Below, in pieces: positions 1 through 4,495 of a stretch of DNA of 5,763 nt. Position numbers and translations under genes: made by a program. Positions within the stretch are counted from its first letter, which is position 1; each line of letters starts with the position of its first letter. The notes below the pieces were generated by a model that ran no database searches, was not told the origin of the DNA, and saw nothing but the letters and a program-made list of their open reading frames with translations. The DNA comes from an uncultured Bacilli bacterium (lineage in GTDB: Bacteria; Bacillota_I; Bacilli_A; RF39; UBA660), in NCBI GenBank assembly GCA_947589725.1, contig CANQCQ010000065.1:1-5763 (forward strand), given 5' to 3'.

Positions 1-1
1 A

Positions 2-538
2 ATATTAATAGGCATTTCATTATCAATGGATGCTTTTGCTGTTTCAATATGCAAAGGACTATCTTTAAAAAAAGTAGAGATTAAGAAAGCTTTTATAATA
101 GCATTATACTTTGGAATATTTCAAGCTTTAATGCCACTTATTGGTTATTTGCTAGGTAGTAGTTTTGCCTCAGTTGTTGCAGCAGTTGATCATTGGGTAG
201 CTTTTATTTCCTTAGGAATTATTGGTTTTAATATGATTAAAGAATCAAATGATCGAGAAAATACCTTAAACGATGATTTAGGAATAAAGACAATGATAAC
301 ATTAAGTCTTGCTACAAGCATTGATGCTTTGGTAGTTGGAGTAACTTTTGCTTTCTTTAAAGTAAATATTTTACAAGCAATATTAGTAATTGGTTTAATT
401 ACATTCATAATTTGTCTGATTGGAGTTTTAATAAGTAAGATTATTGGAAATAGATTAGGCTCTAAAGCAAATCTAATTGGAGGAATTGTTTTAATATTAT
501 TAGGTTTTAAAACTCTAATTAAACATTTATTTTTCTAA
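2..538 (+). CDS. mntP: Manganese efflux pump MntP, 5'-truncated by window edge
   Basis: This is an inner-membrane exporter of Mn2+ (MntP/DUF204 family) that protects the cell from manganese excess. The frame is open from position 2 and already encodes family sequence (ILIGISLSMDAFAVSICKG) ahead of the first in-window ATG at 26. The true start is therefore upstream, and that ATG is the internal Met of the SMDAF motif. About 178 codons are visible against roughly 185-190 in the family, so only some 5-10 residues are missing. The protein shows the two-fold family repeat: SMDAFAVS near visible residue 10 and SIDALVVG near residue 108, each with the conserved membrane Asp. It also has PLIGY and DHWVAF, which match the E. 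coli protein as I recall it. Six hydrophobic segments are discernible. It ends in TAA, and no convincing terminator follows before the next gene. Its promoter, and any manganese riboswitch, would lie outside the window. Confidence 0.93.
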   Translation: MLIGISLSMDAFAVSICKGLSLKKVEIKKAFIIALYFGIFQALMPLIGYLLGSSFASVVAAVDHWVAFISLGIIGFNMIKESNDRENTLNDDLGIKTMITLSLATSIDALVVGVTFAFFKVNILQAILVIGLITFIICLIGVLISKIIGNRLGSKANLIGGIVLILLGFKTLIKHLFF

Positions 539-566
539 ATAAGTACAAAATAGATAAGTAAATTTA

Positions 567-579
567 TGTAAAGTGTAAA
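567..579 (+). promoter_or_regulatory. Candidate regulatory box: TGTAAA-G-TGTAAA direct repeat
   Basis: Two TGTAAA hexamers lie head-to-tail (567-572 and 574-579) in the gap before the first exported-protein gene. The same 13 bases occur in the opposite orientation at 1381-1393, in the gap before the second paralogue. An exact TATAAT lies downstream at 606-611, but it has no recognisable -35 at normal spacing. A shared binding site for a regulator of both genes is an inference. No known regulator can be named from the sequence. Confidence 0.25.
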
Positions 580-656
580 ATCAAAAAACATTGAAAAATA
601 AAGAATATAATTAAATTTGAATAAAAAATTCTTTAAAAAGAAGAAAAAAGTCTAGC

Positions 657-699
657 TATTATTTTAAGAGTTAGTTAAAATTAAAATAGAGAGGAGAAT
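657..699 (+). promoter_or_regulatory. Conserved leader, copy 1 (possible -10 plus 5' UTR and RBS)
   Basis: These 43 bases are identical, without gaps, to 1485-1527 upstream of the paralogous gene, at a constant offset of 828 that also carries ATG 704 onto ATG 1532. A looser CTAG match extends the similarity a few bases upstream. The block opens with TATTAT (657-662), a plausible -10 that would put transcription start near 670 and leave a leader of about 35 bases, but no good -35 is visible. It contains the ribosome binding site AGGAG (692-696), 7 bases before the ATG. Whether the middle part (TTAAGAGTTAGTTAAAATTA) binds something or is only recent duplication cannot be decided from this window. 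Confidence 0.6.
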
Positions 700-703
700 T
701 AAG

Positions 704-1306
704 ATGAAAGAAAAGAATAGAACAAATAAACAAGAAAGGAAACATAGTGAAATATATTTAGTACTTTTATTACTATTATTTATAAGTGTTGGTTTTGCAA
801 TTTTAACAACTACACTTAATATTACTGGTAATACTACTTTAAAAGCTAATACTTGGGATGTAGATTTTGGTAATGCTGGAGAAGCAACAGAAACTCCAGA
901 AGTTAAAGAAAATGGAGAAATCGTTTCTGCTGGAGATGGAAAGGTTGACTTTACTGCCGATTTAAAACTTCCAGGAGATTATTATGAATTTGAAATTCCA
1001 CTAAAGAATGAAGGTTCAATCGCTGCACAAATTTCAAAAGTAACAGATGTTAGCTTTACAGAAGATCAAAAGAAATATTTAACTCACTCTGTAACTTGGA
1101 AAGAAACAAAAGCAGCAGTTAAAGTAAATGATGCAATAAAAGCAAGTAGTCAAGCTACAATAGTTGTTAAAGTACAATTTAGACCTGACGTAGATTTAGA
1201 CGGATTAACAGCACTAGGAGAGTCTGGTACTAAAACAGTGGCTTCTACTTATGGATTAGAGTTTGTTCAAGCAACTGAAGCTGCAAAATACGTAGAAGCT
1301 GAATAA
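704..1306 (+). CDS. Exported or membrane-anchored beta-rich protein, paralogue 1 (function unknown)
   Basis: This 200-residue protein is of no named family that I can assign. It has a basic N-terminus (residues 1-16), a hydrophobic helix (about 17-34, LVLLLLLFISVGF) that is either a signal peptide with possible cleavage after GFA32 or an N-terminal anchor, and then an Asn/Thr-rich junction (NITGNTT, TWDVDFGN). The rest looks beta-rich, with PGDYYEFEIPLKNEGSI at 90-106. It has no cysteine, LPXTG motif or C-terminal anchor. The order of signal, junction and 'PGD...F...N.GS' strand resembles SipW-dependent TasA/camelysin-type matrix proteins; this is analogy, not a demonstrated homology, and no SipW-like peptidase is in the window. 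The neighbouring gene at 1532 is a paralogue, about 77% identical over the signal region and about 53% over the core domain. The start is fixed by AGGAG 7 bases upstream and by the paralogue alignment. An intrinsic terminator follows, so the gene is probably transcribed alone. Confidence 0.85.
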   Translation: MKEKNRTNKQERKHSEIYLVLLLLLFISVGFAILTTTLNITGNTTLKANTWDVDFGNAGEATETPEVKENGEIVSAGDGKVDFTADLKLPGDYYEFEIPLKNEGSIAAQISKVTDVSFTEDQKKYLTHSVTWKETKAAVKVNDAIKASSQATIVVKVQFRPDVDLDGLTALGESGTKTVASTYGLEFVQATEAAKYVEAE

Positions 1307-1347
1307 AAGATAAATAAAAACAGAATAGTGAATGAAATATGAATTTT

Positions 1348-1371
1348 AAGACGTTGCAAGACGTCTTTTTT
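1348..1371 (+). terminator. Intrinsic terminator after paralogue 1
   Basis: A perfect 7-bp stem, AAGACGT (1348-1354) with ACGTCTT (1361-1367), encloses a 6-base loop and runs into six Ts (1366-1371). It lies about 40 bases past the stop codon of the 704-1306 gene and separates that gene from its paralogue. Confidence 0.85.
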
Positions 1372-1374
1372 AAT

Positions 1375-1413
1375 TTATAATTTACACTTTACAATAAGGA
1401 GTGTAAATTGTAA
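1375..1413. repeat. Imperfect inverted repeat containing TGTAAA boxes
   Basis: Fourteen bases, TTATAATTTACACT (1375-1388), pair with AGTGTAAATTGTAA (1400-1413). There is one T-G wobble and an 11-base spacer. The left arm and spacer contain TTTACACTTTACA (1381-1393), the exact reverse complement of the box at 567-579. The right arm adds another TGTAAA (1402-1407), and a further TTTACA lies at 1468-1473. It follows directly after a complete terminator and is itself AT-rich with only a four-T tail, so it is a poor terminator. Operator-like symmetry overlapping a possible promoter is the preferred reading, at moderate to low confidence. Confidence 0.55.
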
Positions 1414-1430
1414 TTTTGTTGATATATAAT
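1402..1430 (+). promoter_or_regulatory. Candidate promoter for paralogue 2 (weak -35, consensus -10)
   Basis: TATAAT at 1425-1430 is an exact -10 consensus. At a 17-base spacing upstream sits TGTAAA (1402-1407), which matches TTGACA at only three positions. The -35 would fall inside the right arm of the inverted repeat, so a protein bound there could block transcription. A rival start is the TATTAT inside the conserved leader at 1485-1490. The two cannot be told apart from sequence. Confidence 0.3.
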
Positions 1431-1484
1431 GAAAATAATTAAAAAGGTAGGTAAAAGATAAAAAAAATTTACAAAAGTACTAGA

Positions 1485-1527
1485 TATTATTTTAAGAGTT
1501 AGTTAAAATTAAAATAGAGAGGAGAAT
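1485..1527 (+). promoter_or_regulatory. Conserved leader, copy 2 (identical to 657-699)
   Basis: This is the second copy of the 43-base identical block. It again starts with TATTAT (1485-1490), preceded by CTAG and one variable base, and it includes AGGAG (1520-1524), 7 bases before ATG 1532. The sequence upstream of it differs from copy 1 apart from the TGTAAA boxes, so identity is confined to the proximal leader. Confidence 0.6.
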
Positions 1528-1531
1528 AAGA

Positions 1532-2119
1532 ATGAAAGAGAATAAGAAAAAACAAGAAAGAAAGCATCGTGAGGTATATTTAGTATTATTACTATTATTA
1601 TTTATAAGTGTTGGTTTTGCAGTATTAACAGCTACATTAAACATTACTGGTAATACAACAGTTCATGGTAATAAATGGGAAGTTAAATTTGGAACTCCAG
1701 TAGAAACTACTGCTGTTGGAGGAAAAGGTGAAGTTACTAGGGGTGGAGATACAGATGTTAGTTTTACTGCTAACTTAGATCAACCTGGTGAATATTATGA
1801 ATTTGAAGTTCCAGTTACTAATAATGGTACAATCGATGTTAAAATAAGTGAGATTGCTGATGTTACTTTAACTTCTGATCAAAAAACTTATATGACTCAT
1901 TCTGTTAAATGGAAAACTAATTCTGAAACTGTAGCTCAAAATGATGCAATTAAAGCAGGAGAAACTTGTACATTAGTTGTTAGAGTAGAATATAGATCAG
2001 ATCTTGATACTGATGCTTTAGCTAAAGTACAAGGTGATACTCCAGTTGCTTCAACTTATGGTTTAACATTTATTCAAGCTGATTCATCTGCTAAATACAT
2101 TACTAAAGATGTTCAATAA
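1532..2119 (+). CDS. Exported or membrane-anchored beta-rich protein, paralogue 2 (function unknown)
   Basis: This 195-residue protein is the tandem paralogue of the 704-1306 product and has the same plan. It has a basic N-terminus (1-14), a hydrophobic helix (about 15-32) with possible cleavage after GFA30, an NITGNTT junction, then a beta-rich domain with PGEYYEFEVPVTNNGTI (85-101). Invariant shared blocks are DQK-Y-THSV-WK, NDAIKA and VASTYGL-F-QA near the C-terminus. The acidic/Gly segment after the junction (about residues 54-74) is where the two differ most. It has a single cysteine (C146), so no internal disulfide is possible. There is no sortase motif or C-terminal anchor. The TasA/camelysin resemblance noted for paralogue 1 applies equally and remains unproven. 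The start is supported by AGGAG 7 bases upstream and by the paralogue. The gene has its own terminator and appears monocistronic. Confidence 0.85.
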   Translation: MKENKKKQERKHREVYLVLLLLLFISVGFAVLTATLNITGNTTVHGNKWEVKFGTPVETTAVGGKGEVTRGGDTDVSFTANLDQPGEYYEFEVPVTNNGTIDVKISEIADVTLTSDQKTYMTHSVKWKTNSETVAQNDAIKAGETCTLVVRVEYRSDLDTDALAKVQGDTPVASTYGLTFIQADSSAKYITKDVQ

Positions 2120-2127
2120 TATTAATT

Positions 2128-2152
2128 AAGGCGAGGTATCTCGTCTTTTTTT
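2128..2152 (+). terminator. Intrinsic terminator after paralogue 2
   Basis: AAGGCGAG (2128-2135) pairs with CTCGTCTT (2140-2147) as an 8-bp stem with one G-T wobble and a 4-base loop. Seven Ts follow (2146-2152). It begins 9 bases after the TAA of the 1532-2119 gene and isolates that gene from the transporter operon. Confidence 0.87.
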
Positions 2153-2173
2153 GTTTTCTAATAAACATATAAG

Positions 2174-2182
2174 TGTTATAAT
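2174..2182 (+). promoter_or_regulatory. Extended -10 promoter for the zinc-ribbon/ABC operon
   Basis: TG-T-TATAAT (TG at 2174-2175, TATAAT at 2177-2182) is an exact extended -10 element lying just past the preceding terminator. No good -35 stands at 17 bases; TTGTTT at 2151-2156 is 20 bases away and overlaps the terminator T-run. Extended -10 promoters can work without a -35. Transcription would start near 2189, leaving a leader of about 75 bases. Confidence 0.55.
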
Positions 2183-2184
2183 AT

Positions 2185-2249
2185 AAAAGTAGCCGTTTTA
2201 GTATAGATTTTAAATAATACTAATATTATTAATATGGGCTGATTTTTTT
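2185..2249 (+). promoter_or_regulatory. Structured leader with nested stems and a T-run (possible attenuator)
   Basis: The outer arms are 2185-2194 (ending TAGCC) and 2237-2246 (beginning GGCTG), which pair with one wobble and one mismatch. An inner 7-bp stem, TTAGTAT (2198-2204) with ATACTAA (2217-2223), lies within. Seven Ts (2243-2249) follow the GGCT arm, a terminator-like arrangement upstream of the operon's first gene. The GC-containing part is only four base pairs, so strength is doubtful. I recognise no known riboswitch or T-box signature. If transcription starts nearer 2189, the A-T extension of the outer stem would be lost. Confidence 0.35.
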
Positions 2250-2259
2250 GAGTTATGTT

Positions 2260-2269
2260 AGGAGATGAT
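2260..2269 (+). promoter_or_regulatory. Ribosome binding site that swallows the annotated ATG
   Basis: AGGAGATGAT matches the anti-Shine-Dalgarno complement AGGAGGTGAT at nine of ten positions. The ATG at 2265 lies inside it, with zero spacing after AGGAG. Starts at workable spacing are TTG 2270, which opens a different frame of only four codons, or the in-frame but very rare ATA 2274. The next in-frame ATG is 2289, 24 bases past AGGAG. The site looks real, but the start it serves is unresolved. Confidence 0.6.
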
Positions 2270-2732
2270 TTGTATAGACTTTAATGATATGTTAAAAGAG
2301 AATATAAAAAAACAAGCTAATCAAGCTCTTAAAGATAGAGGTTTTGATGAATTAAATAGATTTCTATTAGTACTAATTATTATTGGTTTATTAATAGATA
2401 TATTTTTTAAATTATATATAGTTGGTATTATTGAAGTTTTATTAATTATTGTTTTCTTTTATAGATTATTTTTAAAAAATAAGTATAGAAATGTTAAAGC
2501 TAATCGAATTTATTTAGAAATATCTGGTTATATTAAAAATATTTTTAGAAAATTTAGAAGAGGAATTAAGGTTAAGAAGAATAAGAATAATATTTATAAG
2601 AAATGTCCTAAATGTGGTCTTATTCTTAAGTTACCTCTTCCTAAAAAAAGAGGTATTAAACATACTACTTGTCCTGATTGTGGAACAAGATTTGGTTTTT
2701 TAGCATTAAAAATTAAGAAAGGAAGTAGATAA
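2265..2732 (+). CDS. Small membrane protein with C-terminal zinc ribbon
   Basis: The product is 155 residues from ATG 2265. It has a charged N-terminal stretch (about 9-30), two hydrophobic helices (about 33-48 and 51-67) and a strongly basic linker (about 71-113). A zinc ribbon follows, with CPKCG at C114/C117 and CPDCG at C136/C139, the four expected zinc ligands. The layout matches a family of uncharacterised clostridial-type proteins that I recognise by pattern: a short N-terminus, two helices and a ribbon of the CPxC-x18-CPxC kind. Its function is unknown to me; the basic linker and ribbon would suit nucleic-acid or protein contact on the cytoplasmic face. The start is uncertain because the ribosome binding site abuts or overlaps this ATG; ATG 2289 (residue 9) would give 147 residues and keep every domain. 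It ends 2 bases before the ABC gene, and that gene's AAAGGAAG site (2718-2725) lies inside this frame, so they are probably cotranscribed. Confidence 0.85.
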   Translation: MICIDFNDMLKENIKKQANQALKDRGFDELNRFLLVLIIIGLLIDIFFKLYIVGIIEVLLIIVFFYRLFLKNKYRNVKANRIYLEISGYIKNIFRKFRRGIKVKKNKNNIYKKCPKCGLILKLPLPKKRGIKHTTCPDCGTRFGFLALKIKKGSR

Positions 2733-2734
2733 TT

Positions 2735-4495
2735 ATGTTTAAATTATTAAAAAAATTAACAACAAAAGATATTATATTCATGTTCTTTTGTTTACTTTTA
2801 GTTATTTTTCAAGTATTTTTAGAATTAAAAATGCCTGATTATATGAGTGAAATAACAAGACTTGTACAAACTGAAGGTAGTGAAATGTCACAGATATTAA
2901 AACAAGGAGCTTTTATGTTACTTTGTGCAGGTGGTAGTTTATTATCAGCAATTATTGTAGGTTTTTTTGCAGCAACAGTTTCTTCAAGTTTTTCTAAAAC
3001 TTTACGAGAAAGTATTTTTAAAAAAGTTCAACTATTTAACACTGAAGAAATAAAGAAATTTCAAACTAGTAGTTTAATTACTAGAACAACAAATGATGTT
3101 ACTCAAATGGAAATGCTTTTAGGTATGGGACTTCAAGTTATGATTAAAGCTCCAATTATGGCTATTTGGGCTATTTTAAAAATATTAAATAAAGGATTAG
3201 AATGGAGTATATTAACAGCTGCATGTGTAGCTATTTTATTAACTACAATAAGTATAATTATGATTATTGTTATACCAAGATTTGCTAAAGTTCAAAAGTT
3301 AATTGACAGAGTTAATGGTGTTATTCGTGAGAACTTAACTGGTATTAGAGTAATAAGAGCTTTTAATGCCGAAAAGTTTCAAACAGATAGATTTGAAGAT
3401 GTAAATAATAATTTAACAAAAACACAATTATTTAATCAAAGAACTTTTGTAATTATGATGCCAATGATGTATTTAATAATGCATGGTCTAACTTTAGGTA
3501 TTTATGTAATTGGTACTTTTTTAATAGAACAAGCGTCAATGACAGATAAGATTACTTTATTTTCTAATATGGTTGTTTTCTCAAGTTATGGAATGCAAGT
3601 TATTATGTCATTTATGTTATTAGCAATGATCTTTATGATGTTACCTAGAGCTAGTATTTCTGCTAATCGTATTAATGAAGTTTTAGATGAAAAAGTAAGT
3701 ATAGTTGATGGCAATTATTCTCTCATAACTAAATCAATAGGTACTGTAGAGTTTAAAAATGTTAGTTTTAAATATCCTGATGCTGATGAATATATTTTAA
3801 AAAATATATCTTTTAAAGTAGATAGGGGAGAAACTATTGCCTTTATTGGTTCAACAGGTTCTGGTAAGTCTACTTTAATTAATTTAATTCCAAGGTTTTA
3901 TGATGCATCTGCTGGAGAAATTTTAGTAGATGGGGTAAATGTTAAAGATTATAAATTACAAGATTTACATAATAAACTAGGATATATTCCTCAAAAAGCT
4001 GTTATGTTTACTGGTAGTGTTTTTGATAATGTTTCTTATGGTGATAATGGTAAAGGTCCAATAAGTCTTAAAAAAGTAAAAGAGGCTGTTAAAGTAGCTC
4101 AGGCCACTGATTTTGTAGAAAAGATGGAGAACGGGTATGATTCACATATTTCAAGAGGTGGAACTAATATTTCTGGTGGTCAAAAACAGCGTTTAGCTAT
4201 AGCTCGTGCAATAGCAAGAGATCCTGAAATATATATATTTGATGATTCTTTTTCAGCTTTAGATTATAAAACAGATGCTACATTACGAAAAGATTTAAAA
4301 AAATATACTAAAAATGCTACTAATATGATTGTTGCCCAAAGAATTGGAACAATTATGAATGCCGATAAAATTGTTGTCTTAGATCATGGAGAATGTGTAG
4401 GAGTAGGTACACATAAAGAATTATTAAAAACTTGTGATGTCTATAAAGAAATTGCTTCATCACAACTAAGTGAGGAGGAGTTAGCCAATGCCTAG
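2735..4495 (+). CDS. ABC exporter half-transporter with degenerate ATP site (TM287/BmrC-like)
   Basis: This 586-residue type IV ABC exporter subunit has six membrane helices in residues about 11-302, then a nucleotide-binding domain. Visible motifs are A-loop Y347, Walker A GSTGSGKST (372-380), Q-loop Q420, signature ISGGQKQR (479-486), Walker B IYIFDD (D503, D504) and D-loop SALD (507-510). Two catalytic positions are altered. The residue after the Walker B Asp is D504 rather than Glu, and the switch His is Q535 (IVAQR). The same Asp/Gln pair marks the degenerate subunit of heterodimeric exporters such as TM287/288, and the C-terminal part (GTHKELL onward) also follows TM287. Its partner is the next gene, which overlaps it by 8 bases. 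Substrate is unknown; drugs, lipids or peptides are all possible for this family. The start is supported by AAAGGAAG with 9-base spacing. Confidence 0.93.
   Translation: MFKLLKKLTTKDIIFMFFCLLLVIFQVFLELKMPDYMSEITRLVQTEGSEMSQILKQGAFMLLCAGGSLLSAIIVGFFAATVSSSFSKTLRESIFKKVQLFNTEEIKKFQTSSLITRTTNDVTQMEMLLGMGLQVMIKAPIMAIWAILKILNKGLEWSILTAACVAILLTTISIIMIIVIPRFAKVQKLIDRVNGVIRENLTGIRVIRAFNAEKFQTDRFEDVNNNLTKTQLFNQRTFVIMMPMMYLIMHGLTLGIYVIGTFLIEQASMTDKITLFSNMVVFSSYGMQVIMSFMLLAMIFMMLPRASISANRINEVLDEKVSIVDGNYSLITKSIGTVEFKNVSFKYPDADEYILKNISFKVDRGETIAFIGSTGSGKSTLINLIPRFYDASAGEILVDGVNVKDYKLQDLHNKLGYIPQKAVMFTGSVFDNVSYGDNGKGPISLKKVKEAVKVAQATDFVEKMENGYDSHISRGGTNISGGQKQRLAIARAIARDPEIYIFDDSFSALDYKTDATLRKDLKKYTKNATNMIVAQRIGTIMNADKIVVLDHGECVGVGTHKELLKTCDVYKEIASSQLSEEELANA
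4473..4478 (+). promoter_or_regulatory. Ribosome binding site for the second ABC subunit
   Basis: AGGAGG, nine bases before ATG 4488, sits inside the final codons (Glu-Glu-Glu) of the upstream ABC gene. It fixes the start of the downstream subunit and implies translational coupling of the pair. Confidence 0.85.

Noticed and set aside
26..28. ATG 26 as the true start of mntP
   Set aside because: The eight codons before it (ILIGISLS) are family-typical, and the ATG is the conserved internal Met of SMDAF. No ribosome binding site precedes it.
190..408. 72-codon open frame on the - strand
   Set aside because: It lies wholly antisense to mntP, whose frame is clearly conserved. It has no ribosome binding site and no recognisable protein features.
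629..642. TTCTTT/AAAGAA hairpin as a terminator for mntP
   Set aside because: The loop would be only two bases, the stem has one G-C type pair, and an A-rich stretch rather than a T-run follows.
1429..1461. Ten-codon frame MKIIKKVGKR between the paralogues
   Set aside because: It overlaps the candidate TATAAT, has no ribosome binding site, and short Lys-rich frames arise easily in AT-rich DNA.
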